From Jaenimonas drosophilae (Eukaryota > Euglenozoa > Kinetoplastea > Trypanosomatida > Trypanosomatidae), in NCBI GenBank assembly GCA_030849065.1, contig JASAON010001517.1, positions 1 through 45,588 on the forward strand: a DNA stretch of 45,588 nt. Reading direction: 5' to 3'. The notes under the pieces are model-generated. The model worked only from the letters and a program-made list of their open reading frames with translations. It was not told the DNA's origin and searched no databases. The position numbers and the translations under genes were made by a program. Below, piece by piece: positions 9,304 to 17,928 of the stretch (position 1 is its first letter; each line of letters begins with the position of its first letter).

Positions 9304-9998
9304 TTTGAAGGGAGCAGCAAGAAAGAAGAGGTATCTTGGTGGCCGACCGCAACAGCAACGGAATTCTTGCGTCTTTTTGGTTCGTCTCACTCTCTTTTTC
9401 CCCCATCTTCTCCCACACACCCATCACACCTACACGCGCGCGTGTGATTCCCTCCTCCAACTCCCTCCCCCACACACACACATGTACGCACACGCAATGT
9501 GCAGCATAATTTTCTCTAAAAAGAGAAACAAAACAGCTCAACGCTCTCTTCTCCGTGGGTAACCACGCACGAACACATGTCTGGATGCACACGAGGCATG
9601 ACGAATGGGCACTCCTACACACACACACACACACTGTCTGTGTCTATGCGAGCGAGTGTCGTTGTACCGCATCCTTCCTTAAACGGTTTGGGAGGAGAGA
9701 TGAAAGGTGTGTTGCGTGGTAGTGTTACCCGTAGTGGGCTGGTGCTGCAGCAAAGTAGCCACGGATGGTGCATGTGTGTACGCGTTCGGTGAGAGAGTGG
9801 GTAGGGGGAAGAAGAGGAAGCGCGGGCCTCGTCAAGACGATTGGATGGCGGACTTGTGTGCCGCGTCCACACATGTGCGGCAACTTGGCACCGTTGGTGC
9901 TTAACGCCTTTAACGAATGTGATGACTTCCACGAAGGGGGTGGTGATGCCCCATTGCTACTGTCTGTGTGTTGTGTCCATCTCTCATGTGTCTTTTAA
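9304..9998. other. Intergenic region, no gene seen
   Basis: About 700 bases with CA and GT microsatellites (for example 9613-9634) and pyrimidine-rich stretches. Only short overlapping frames on both strands. No RNA gene recognised. Confidence 0.6.
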
Positions 9999-11180
9999 AT
10001 GAACCTGTCCTTTCTTCTTTCTGGTGCTGCGATGAAGACCCACACAACGGCACTGTATCCATCAACGCCACCTATACACTTTGCTGTCCTCCCAGAACCA
10101 GCGACCTGGGCAATTCACCACGTGGATACATTAGGTAGTTGTTGTGCAGCAACCATGCTCCAAGCAGTGTTGATGATGATGCGTCGGATCTTTCATATCA
10201 TCAAGAAGATATTTAGGTGCGCCGTCAGCATTGTACGAATCATTTACCACTTCATCACACACCAACAACGCCGTCGTCCGCCAGATGCCAACCAACCGCC
10301 TTCTCTGTCAGCACTCAACGACAGCTACCACGATCCATGGCGTTTCGCTCCCTCGTTCCTTCGTCCTTCTTTCTACTCACGACCCGTTGATTGGCGCAGT
10401 GCCATAGGACGTCCATATCATCCAGTCGATGACATCCCTGCAGATGCATCTGTGCAAGACGAAGTGGACATCAACGTTGCAGACGCACCTGTGCAGGATG
10501 ACGTGGACACCAACGTTGCAGACGCACCTGTGCAAGACGAAGTGGACATCAACGTTGCAGACGCACCTGTGCAGGATGACGTGGACATCAACATTGCAGA
10601 CGCACCTGTACAGGATGACGTGGACGTCAACGTTGCAGACGTACCTGTACAGGATGACGTGGACATCAACCTTGCAGACGCACCTGTACAGGATGACGTG
10701 GACATCAACGTTGTAGACGCACCTGTGCAGGATGACGTGGATATCAACGTTGCAGACGCACCTGTGCAGGATGACGTGGATATCAACCTTGCAGACGCAC
10801 CTGTGCAGGATGACGTGGACATCAACCTTGCAGACGCACCTGTGCAGGATGACGTGGACATCAACCTTGCAGACGCACCTGTGCAAGACGAAGTGGACAT
10901 CAACCGTCCTGTATTGGGAGCAGTTGTCGCTGAAGACAATGTCTTGGGCAGCGCTTTTTCATCGACACCAGCGCGTGCTGATGAAGGAGTGCCGCCCATG
11001 GCGGTCCAAGAGGATCCCGTTGTGAGGGTGCCAGACGAGGTGTCGGTGCACGCGACGAGACCGCCAGTGATGGCGCGACCGCGGATGACTGCGGCGAAGA
11101 ATTTGCCGCTCGTACTTCAGCGTCGTGAGCGGCGCAATTCATTTGTGGCACAGCCGAAGATGAAGCGCCTGACAAAATGA
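9999..11180 (+). CDS. Unrecognised protein with hydrophobic helix and twelve 13-residue acidic repeats
   Basis: A 393-residue protein of unknown function. A hydrophobic, Arg/Lys-bordered stretch near residues 50-88 (LQAVLMMMRRIFHIIKKIF and following) could be a membrane anchor or an amphipathic helix. Residues 148-303 are twelve tandem copies of ADAPVQDDVDINV with few substitutions, giving a highly acidic rod-like region. The C-terminal 90 residues are basic and Pro/Arg-rich. The start is uncertain: ATG 9999 is the first in frame, but no clear AG acceptor lies just upstream, and ATG 10032 is an alternative. The order of helix, repeats and basic tail would suit a scaffold or surface-associated protein, which is inference only. 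Confidence 0.7.
   Translation: MNLSFLLSGAAMKTHTTALYPSTPPIHFAVLPEPATWAIHHVDTLGSCCAATMLQAVLMMMRRIFHIIKKIFRCAVSIVRIIYHFITHQQRRRPPDANQPPSLSALNDSYHDPWRFAPSFLRPSFYSRPVDWRSAIGRPYHPVDDIPADASVQDEVDINVADAPVQDDVDTNVADAPVQDEVDINVADAPVQDDVDINIADAPVQDDVDVNVADVPVQDDVDINLADAPVQDDVDINVVDAPVQDDVDINVADAPVQDDVDINLADAPVQDDVDINLADAPVQDDVDINLADAPVQDEVDINRPVLGAVVAEDNVLGSAFSSTPARADEGVPPMAVQEDPVVRVPDEVSVHATRPPVMARPRMTAAKNLPLVLQRRERRNSFVAQPKMKRLTK
10440..10907 (+). repeat. 39-bp coding minisatellite, 12 copies
   Basis: Twelve head-to-tail units of exactly 39 bp (13 codons), in frame throughout. Differences between units are few (Glu/Asp, Ile/Val/Thr, Val/Leu swaps and occasional silent changes), and units 9-11 are almost identical, suggesting recent expansion. 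Confidence 0.95.
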
Positions 11181-11329
11181 GGGCGAGGGGGAACACGGCT
11201 GTTTAGCTGCCTGAGCATGCATGGCGTTCATGGCACCGACAGAGGTACTGCTTGGCGGCAGCACACAGACCAACCACAGCCTTCTGGCATACGTGCATAG
11301 GCATCCTCCCTCACGTGCACTGCAGCGCC

Positions 11330-12700
11330 ATGATAGGACAAAGCATGGCTGGTATCTGCGGCAGGATGGCGCATCTACGCCACTTTCTTGAGTCATTCGC
11401 CCATGGAGTGATGCAGTGGCTACGGAAGCTTGTGCAGCTGCTCCTTCGCTTGTGTCTGCGGCTGCGTTCACGACGTGAGGCCCGCAGCCCTTCATCAACC
11501 ACATTCTCACACGCATCCAGCGACGTGGATACATCACCACACACACTCACAGCTGACACCACCACCACCACCACCCATGAGGCGGATGACGTTCAGACGT
11601 TGATGTGCCGTCGTTGCCCTCACTGCAAAGCATGCTGCCATCACTTGCGCTACTGCATTGGACAAGGAGGACGGCGTCATGACCCTAACAGCGTGGATCA
11701 GCCCATGTACTGTGCCACACGGGTTGGTAAGTGCCGCTTTGAAGCCAGTCCGTGGCTGCATCGACGCCACATGCTCTTTGGTGATTGGATCACAACAGTG
11801 AATGAAACGCACTGGGCGGCCATTCTTCAGAGAAAGTTGGTCCGGCAGCAGTTCCTGGCTGCACATCCTGAACCAATAAGAGCACATGATGATGATGATG
11901 GCACCGCTCCGCCGCGACGACGTCGACCGCGCCGAATGACAAAGTTTCGGCTCTCTGAGACCGCCCTGCTGCCTGGGCCACTGCCATATTTTCACGTGTT
12001 GTTAGGCATTCACAAGCATCTCTGCCGCGTCAGAGCGCAGGAAGCTGAAGGAAAGCCACAAACGGAGCGGGCAGATCGACTTCTTCCTGGTGCAGCCCAC
12101 AAAACCATTTCCAGGGCAGCCTGTGGCATTGCTGCGCAAGGACGTGCCCTGTGGGAGTTCCTGTGCTTCTGCATGCACGAGGATGCTGAGGAGGAGGGTG
12201 TGTGGCAGGCATGGCAGGACGTCACTTATTATGTGCAGTTGGTGCCCTTCGCCACCTCATCTGACGGTAGCACTCCTGCGGGGGTTGCACCAGGAGTACG
12301 GGTCTACGTACCTATGCAGAGCTACGAAAACTACTGTTTGTTGCGTGAGAAACGTCGCGAAGATGTACTCGCTGAGGCGGATGAATCCATGTGGGAAGAA
12401 GTCGAGTCCGAAGACTTGGATGGGACGGAAGGGTTGGGGAGGCTCCCGATACTTACACGTACTTGGTGGGAAATGATGTTCTGTGGCACAATCGACCAAC
12501 TCCACTTGAAGGCCCCGTGGGTTATCACGCAGAGTGACTACGAGAAGTGCACTCATCGTGATCTTATTGATGATATCCTGAACTCACCCGATCACCTCAC
12601 GGATATGTGCTTCCTCCATGTGATGGCAGCGGTGGCGATACCGCACCAGCTCGGTGGAGCTCGGCTGCGGAAGATGATCGCTCCGCATCCTAGCGCGTAG
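11330..12700 (+). CDS. Unrecognised Cys/Trp-rich protein
   Basis: A 456-residue protein that I do not recognise. Near its N-terminus a basic-hydrophobic helix (VMQWLRKLVQLLLRLCLRLR) resembles in style the helix of the preceding gene. A Thr-rich spacer follows, and then a dense cysteine/histidine cluster (CRRCPHCKACCHHLRYC) that could bind zinc. The remaining 300 residues contain many Trp and acidic residues (for example EGVWQAWQDVTYYVQL, SMWEEVESEDLD) and look folded. The start is the first ATG after TGCAG at 11321-11325. The proximity and similar N-terminal layout to the gene at 9999 hint at a related pair, but no clear sequence homology is visible. Confidence 0.65.
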   Translation: MIGQSMAGICGRMAHLRHFLESFAHGVMQWLRKLVQLLLRLCLRLRSRREARSPSSTTFSHASSDVDTSPHTLTADTTTTTTHEADDVQTLMCRRCPHCKACCHHLRYCIGQGGRRHDPNSVDQPMYCATRVGKCRFEASPWLHRRHMLFGDWITTVNETHWAAILQRKLVRQQFLAAHPEPIRAHDDDDGTAPPRRRRPRRMTKFRLSETALLPGPLPYFHVLLGIHKHLCRVRAQEAEGKPQTERADRLLPGAAHKTISRAACGIAAQGRALWEFLCFCMHEDAEEEGVWQAWQDVTYYVQLVPFATSSDGSTPAGVAPGVRVYVPMQSYENYCLLREKRREDVLAEADESMWEEVESEDLDGTEGLGRLPILTRTWWEMMFCGTIDQLHLKAPWVITQSDYEKCTHRDLIDDILNSPDHLTDMCFLHVMAAVAIPHQLGGARLRKMIAPHPSA

Positions 12701-12938
12701 GGGGTCGCTCACTCTCAATGCATCTAAACTTGTTTTCTTCTTCTGCTATGAATCTGCTACTGGATCAACATCCAACCCAATCACACACATCATTGATACT
12801 GTACGCACTACGACGACATGAAGCACTGCACCATCCGCCCACACATCATCATCATCTCCCTCCCTCCCTCTTTACGTTTGTTGCTGTAGAGCGAATCTGT
12901 GCGTGTTTCAAGCTCATCCACCTCCATCCACCATCGCC

Positions 12939-13673
12939 ATGGAGGAGAATTCACAACGCCGTGCGGTGCGCTACGGATCCAAGTCCTCGCAGGCAGATGA
13001 GGAAACAACCTTTTCACGTCTGGCTGGGTCATCGCTGGCCACGAGCACCGGCTCGCGCTTCCAGCTGACGAAGGACGACGTTGTCGCGGCCTTCAACTTC
13101 TTCGATTTTGGTGAAACCGGCCAGCTCACCACCACCAACCTCAAGGCACGTCTCTCCGCCTTCTATCCAAACCTGACGAGCAAGGAGTACCGCTTCCTCC
13201 TCGAAGACACCCCCAACCCCATCTTCTCCTCGGGCGCACCCGTCAATAGCATGAGCCCGCAAAACGGTCGTGGCAGCGCAGGCCTCAACGTGGATCAGCT
13301 GTGGGAGCTCATTGACAGCTTCCAGCGGCTCTACATGAACCCCAACGAGGCTGACCGCGCCACGGTGGCGAACCCCGCCTTCAGCACCCCTGCCACCGTA
13401 CGTGACAACGCGATGCAGGCGGTGGCGGCCGAGGCTGCTCTTGCTTTCGATCCGGTGCAGGAGGCCTTTCACGTCTACGATCCCGAGGATGCGGGGGCGA
13501 TGGATGTGCAGGTGTTGGCCCTCATCATGGCCCGCATTGGCTTTGGTGAGCTTAGTGCGGAGGATCTGGAGCTGCTTGTGCAGACCGCCGACTTCGATGG
13601 CGATGGAGAGATCACGATTGAGGACTTCCGTCGGCTAGTGAGCATGAAGGCACGCTTCCAGAAGGAGAAGTGA
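12939..13673 (+). CDS. EF-hand (calmodulin/centrin-like) protein
   Basis: A 244-residue protein with paired EF-hand-like units. The last loop, DFDGDGEITIED near residue 220, has the canonical D-x-D-x-D-G-x-I-x-x-x-D calcium ligands. Two others are degenerate (FFDFGETGQLTTTN near 50 and VYDPEDAGAMDVQV near 180), so probably only one site binds Ca2+. A 30-residue charged N-terminal tail and a long linker make it bigger than calmodulin. Such proteins in kinetoplastids are often cytoskeletal or flagellar, but nothing here fixes the location. The start follows TGTAG at 12885-12889 and has a GCCATGG context. Confidence 0.85.
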   Translation: MEENSQRRAVRYGSKSSQADEETTFSRLAGSSLATSTGSRFQLTKDDVVAAFNFFDFGETGQLTTTNLKARLSAFYPNLTSKEYRFLLEDTPNPIFSSGAPVNSMSPQNGRGSAGLNVDQLWELIDSFQRLYMNPNEADRATVANPAFSTPATVRDNAMQAVAAEAALAFDPVQEAFHVYDPEDAGAMDVQVLALIMARIGFGELSAEDLELLVQTADFDGDGEITIEDFRRLVSMKARFQKEK

Positions 13674-14161
13674 AGGTGCCACAACCTGACATGTATAGAT
13701 ATGGGCGTGCGTCTGTCGTGGACTCTTCTTCACCCCTGCGCGTGTGTGGGTGTGTGAAGGCACAACAATCATCTGGAGGTGCACCTTGTTGGTTTGCAAC
13801 CTGTGGTGAATACACATGGAGGTACACATGTACGCATGACATACACACAACACGAGTGTGAATGTGTCTGTGGATGTGTGGACCTCTGCATGGCTGTTGC
13901 TGATGCGGTTGTTCTTCCCCCCGCTGACTTGTTTTTCTTGCCTTAACTGACTTTGTGCTCGAGCACACACATACACACACACACACGCACGCACGCGCAC
14001 ATCACATCCACGCACATAGCTCCTGCATTTATCTTCACGAGCCACAAAGAAGCCACACACCCGTCATCGTCCCTCACTATCGATCTCATCATTCTCTTCA
14101 TTCTTCTCGGTTTTTTTTCTTCTTCCCACACCAACGCGACATTGACGCATCGTCCACCACC
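13674..14161. other. Intergenic region with CA repeats and long pyrimidine tract
   Basis: Nearly 490 bases with no gene. It contains a CA-rich microsatellite around 13964-13990 and a strong T/C tract at about 14092-14128. No AG dinucleotide occurs between that tract and the first ATG of the UPRT gene, which matters for where the mRNA begins. Confidence 0.6.
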
Positions 14162-14902
14162 ATGACTTCAGCCGTGCACATGCGCCCCATCACCTCCGCC
14201 CCGGCGGTGGAGAGCACCCAGCAGATCCTTAACATGTTTCCTGGCAGTCTCCACCTCCTCCAGCAGACACCGCAGCTCCACTTCCTCTTCACGGTGATTC
14301 GCAACCGTGAGACGGACCGCACCGACTTCGTCTTTTATTCGGAGCGCATCATGCGCCTCGTCCTCGAGGCCGCCCTCTGCCTTATTCCCGTGGAGCCCTG
14401 CAACGTCTTCACCCCGACCGGGGCGATGTTTCGTGGAGTGATGCCAGACTCCCACGGCGTCATTGGCGTATCCATCCTACGCGCGGGTGAGTCGATGGAG
14501 CGTGTGCTCCGTGAGATGTGCCGCGGCGTGCGTCTGGGGAAGATCCTCATTCAGCGCGACGAAACCCGCGAGGACAAGGGCCCCGATGAGCGCTTCAACT
14601 ACAGCAAGATGCCAAAGGATGTGGCCACACGGCGGGTGCTCCTGCTGGACCCCATGTGCGCGTCGGGCGGCAGCGTCGTCAAGGCGGTGGAGATCCTCAT
14701 TGACCAGTACGGTGTGTCGGAGGAGAACATCATCTTCCTGAATCTGGTGAGCGCACCCGAGGGCATCAAGCGTCTTCTCTCGCGCTACCCAAAGATCCAA
14801 ATGGTAACAGCCGCCATTGATGATGAGCTCAACGAGGAGAAGTTCATCGTTCCTGGCCTCGGCGACTTTGGCGATCGCTACTTTGGCACGCTGGAAAACT
14901 AA
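14162..14902 (+). CDS. UPRT: Uracil phosphoribosyltransferase
   Basis: A pyrimidine salvage enzyme that joins uracil and PRPP to give UMP. The 246 residues cover the whole family. The PRPP loop LLLDPMCASGGS (DPMCASGGS at 163-171) is close to the usual DPMLATGGS, and the uracil-binding C-terminus is PGLGDFGDRYFGT (231-243). The segment GVSILRAGESME is also conserved. No targeting signal is evident. Two in-frame ATGs compete: 14162 (MTSAVHM) and 14180 (MRPITS). The first AG after the strong pyrimidine tract is at 14169-14170, between the two. Splicing there would remove the first ATG, so the true protein may begin at 14180. Confidence 0.95.
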   Translation: MTSAVHMRPITSAPAVESTQQILNMFPGSLHLLQQTPQLHFLFTVIRNRETDRTDFVFYSERIMRLVLEAALCLIPVEPCNVFTPTGAMFRGVMPDSHGVIGVSILRAGESMERVLREMCRGVRLGKILIQRDETREDKGPDERFNYSKMPKDVATRRVLLLDPMCASGGSVVKAVEILIDQYGVSEENIIFLNLVSAPEGIKRLLSRYPKIQMVTAAIDDELNEEKFIVPGLGDFGDRYFGTLEN

Positions 14903-15672
14903 GCAGAGGAGAGGTGCCATCGATGCGGGCAGCCGTGAGGATGGCGGTAGGCTTGAGTATACACACACATCAGCCTTCGTGTGCGGATCCACAATGTGTG
15001 CGTTGCGGGATTCCAGATGAGCCAGGATGAAGATTGGTGGCAACTCGCCACAGAAACAGGTACACACATCATCATCATCATCCACGTCCGAGTCAGCATC
15101 TGCCGCACGTACGTGATGTGTGCAGTTGGTGTGTACCATTGTTCTTAAGACACGTCCTAGGTGGATGAGTCGTAACTCGTTGAGCTCATTCAGCCTCGAT
15201 CGTTTCTTCTTTTTTTTCCTCTTTGTGTGTTGATGTGTGTGCGATGCGATGAATCCGCCTCAACGCAAGTGAGGAGGAGGAGCTACCCCTCATCTCCACC
15301 GCTTGTGTGTTTCATGTTAGAATTCGTGTGCGCGGTGCGGGAAGATGTTGCGTAGTGGCACAGATACGGAGCAGCTCTCCTCTCCTACTGTGGATGAGCG
15401 GTACAGACGTCTTTTTTTTTTCGTAAGTCGTTCCATGTTGGAAGCACGCAATACGCGCAGTAAATCACGAAAGACAAGCACCGTCATGTGGATGATGGAT
15501 GCTTGACACGCACATAATGAAAGTGAAGGAGTGTGTCTGTGTCTGGGTGTGCATGTAGCCAGGTACCCTCACCAACTCATGGTGTAGGAACCAATGAATG
15601 TTACACCTTCCCTTATGTTTCACTTCTTATCCATGCAGTATCCACGCACATACTTATTGTGTTGTAGCCCTT
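14903..15672. other. Intergenic region, no gene seen
   Basis: About 770 bases with T runs (15201-15219, 15412-15421) and GT/TG-rich segments. It contains no open frame with recognisable features. A TGTAG at 15663-15667 just before the next ATG is a good splice acceptor. Confidence 0.6.
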
Positions 15673-17727
15673 ATGCCTTCTTCTTCTTCCTCTCAGCCAG
15701 CCCCGACGGGCGCTGCGCAACGTCCGCCAGAGACCGACCAAAACAACGGCGATTTGCTCCAGTTTTCGCATCAGCTTCTGGCGGCGATGCCCGCAGGCGG
15801 CGGTGAGATGCCGATGGAGGATCTTCTCACCGCCCTCCAGTCTGCCGCCCCGCAGGTCTTCGTCGCCCTCGGCCACTTTCAGCAGCTGGCACAGAAGGTG
15901 TGTGGGCTGAATGAAGAGATGGCCAAGAAGTGGAAGGAAAAGGGCAACCACGAGTACAAGAGTGGTGCCCTCAACGACTCCATCCTCTCATACTCCCACG
16001 GCCTCCTGTGTGCGGAGCTCGATGAAACGATGGCCGCCCTCCTCAACAACCGAAGTACCGCCTACTATGAGCAGCACCGCTACGCCGACGCCTGCATCGA
16101 CGCCGACCGCGCCCAGCGCTACCAGCCAACCTATTGGAAGGCCATCCAACGCCGTGGGCGGTGTCTGGAGGAGCTGAACTTCCGCGACCTCGGCCAAAAG
16201 GACGTCCAGGCCGCCGCGGCTGAGAACCGTGAGGAGGCCAATGATGATGAAACGATGGCGCGTGTGTTGGGCACCGCGATCGCCGGCAAGGCTGATACCG
16301 CTCTTCCCCCACGTGCGGTCCTCTCGCACAGCCTGAAGGTGGAGCGCAGCGCCAAGGGCCGCGGGTTGGTGGCGACGGAGCGCCTCGAGCCCGGAACGAT
16401 GCTAGACGAGACGCCCTTCGCCATGGTGGCCCGTGCGGAAGCCCTCCTCTCCGTCTGCTCCTACTGCCTCCAACACACCACAAGCCTGTACCACGGGGAG
16501 GAGTTTCGTCGGGCGGGCATGAAGAGCCGTGGCTTCTTCTGCAGCGAGGCCTGCGCGACGGCGGCGTGGACGCACTACGGCGAGGTGGAGAGTAGGAACC
16601 CCTTCTTCCTGTGTTGCCCCAACGATGCCCTGCTCGCCTACCGCATCGTACGAGGCCTGACTCTCTTCCCGCAGATGGCGGAGCTCAATGTGTGCGAGGG
16701 CTTCGATGATGTTGCCCAGCATGACGAGGTGGCGTCGCAGGTGAAGATCCTCGAAGGAAGTTTCTCGCGCGAGCTCCAGCCGCAGGCAGCCGTTGGCGGC
16801 TTTGAATCCATCATGACCGCCATCGCCCTCTTCATGGGCGCAGTGACCCCAGCGGAGGCGGAGCTCATGCGCAAGGCCCAGCGGCAGATTCTGCTCAACG
16901 CCAAGGAAGTTACGTGCATCCTGCGTGCGCCGAGCGCCAACAGCCGCTCCAACGACGCCGACTACGTCCACACCAACACCACCGGTGTGCTGGGGAAGGG
17001 CCTCTACCCAATCGCCGCCCTCCTCAACCACTCCTGCGACCCCAACTGCTTCATCTCCTTCGCCGGCAACCCTCAAGGAAGCTCCGCGCGTCTTGTGGTG
17101 CGGTCCATCCGCCCCATCATGGAGGGTGAGGAGCTCACCGTCAGCTACGGCCAGGTGGACCGCTTCCACGTCCATAGCCTACGCCAACGCATGCTCACCC
17201 TCCGCAATCAGTACGGCTTTCCCTGCCGCTGTGAGGCCTGCCGCAACGAGGTGGATGAGCCCGTTCTCGCCGCCCAGAAGGAGCACTACATCAAGGCCGC
17301 CGACTACTACCAAAAGGGCCGCCGACTAATTCGTGAGCGCAACTACGAAACGGCGGTGACGGTCCTGTTGCAGAGCTACGACATGGTGTACCGCTACCTC
17401 TGCCCCCCGCCCAATCCACCACAGCCAATGGTGCCCAAGACGCACGACGCCCTCGCCCTCGCCTACTTCCACCTCAACCAGCGGGATAAGTGCCTCGAGC
17501 ACCTCCGCGCGCAGCTCGCGACCGACCTTGAGATTCACCACAACGACAACCGATGCAGCCTCATCAATGACTACACGAGGCTCTCCTACTTCAGCACCGA
17601 CGCAGCAGAGCGGGCGAAGTACACGGAGAAGGCCGTCGTCCTCCTCCGACGCTTCTACGCCCCGTCAGAGCTCCTCGAGGTGTATATCGCCATGATTGAG
17701 CACAACGCCAGTCATGTCGCGGAGTGA
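15673..17727 (+). CDS. SET/MYND-domain protein with TPR repeats (SMYD4-like)
   Basis: A probable protein lysine methyltransferase of 684 residues. N-terminal TPR helices occupy about residues 83-190 (KKWKEKGNHEYKSGALNDSI, NNRSTAYYEQHRYADA). A SET domain starts near 220 (SAKGRGLVATERLEPG) and is split by a MYND-like cysteine segment (CSYCLQHT near 261, FFCSEACA). The catalytic core NHSCDPNC (452-459), GEELTVSYG (about 485) and post-SET CRCEAC (518-523) are all intact. A further helical repeat region ends the protein. The TPR-SET-MYND order is that of SMYD4-like proteins. The histone or non-histone substrate is unknown. The start follows TGTAG by only five bases. Confidence 0.88.
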   Translation: MPSSSSSQPAPTGAAQRPPETDQNNGDLLQFSHQLLAAMPAGGGEMPMEDLLTALQSAAPQVFVALGHFQQLAQKVCGLNEEMAKKWKEKGNHEYKSGALNDSILSYSHGLLCAELDETMAALLNNRSTAYYEQHRYADACIDADRAQRYQPTYWKAIQRRGRCLEELNFRDLGQKDVQAAAAENREEANDDETMARVLGTAIAGKADTALPPRAVLSHSLKVERSAKGRGLVATERLEPGTMLDETPFAMVARAEALLSVCSYCLQHTTSLYHGEEFRRAGMKSRGFFCSEACATAAWTHYGEVESRNPFFLCCPNDALLAYRIVRGLTLFPQMAELNVCEGFDDVAQHDEVASQVKILEGSFSRELQPQAAVGGFESIMTAIALFMGAVTPAEAELMRKAQRQILLNAKEVTCILRAPSANSRSNDADYVHTNTTGVLGKGLYPIAALLNHSCDPNCFISFAGNPQGSSARLVVRSIRPIMEGEELTVSYGQVDRFHVHSLRQRMLTLRNQYGFPCRCEACRNEVDEPVLAAQKEHYIKAADYYQKGRRLIRERNYETAVTVLLQSYDMVYRYLCPPPNPPQPMVPKTHDALALAYFHLNQRDKCLEHLRAQLATDLEIHHNDNRCSLINDYTRLSYFSTDAAERAKYTEKAVVLLRRFYAPSELLEVYIAMIEHNASHVAE

Positions 17728-17928
17728 GAGAGAGAGAGAGCTCATCAAAACCACACCATGTCTTACCAACGTGCTACGCCACACACGCACACTTCACAAC
17801 CTTCTTCATGCATCATATCTGTGCTGCATCCATCTCACTGACTTCATTCATCATCTTCTTCCTCATCCTCTATGATATTCGTCATGAATACTCTCTAGTC
17901 ATTGGCTATTCTTGTGTGGGTGGCAAAC

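Noticed and set aside
10440..10907. CRISPR-like direct repeats
   Set aside because: Units are contiguous without unique spacers, are in frame in a coding sequence, and the genome is eukaryotic.
10377..10999. Two long minus-strand open frames opposite the acidic repeats
   Set aside because: They exist only because a 39-bp in-frame repeat keeps every frame open. Their composition (Cys/Val or Ser/Thr repeats) follows from the repeat unit, and all neighbouring genes are on the plus strand.
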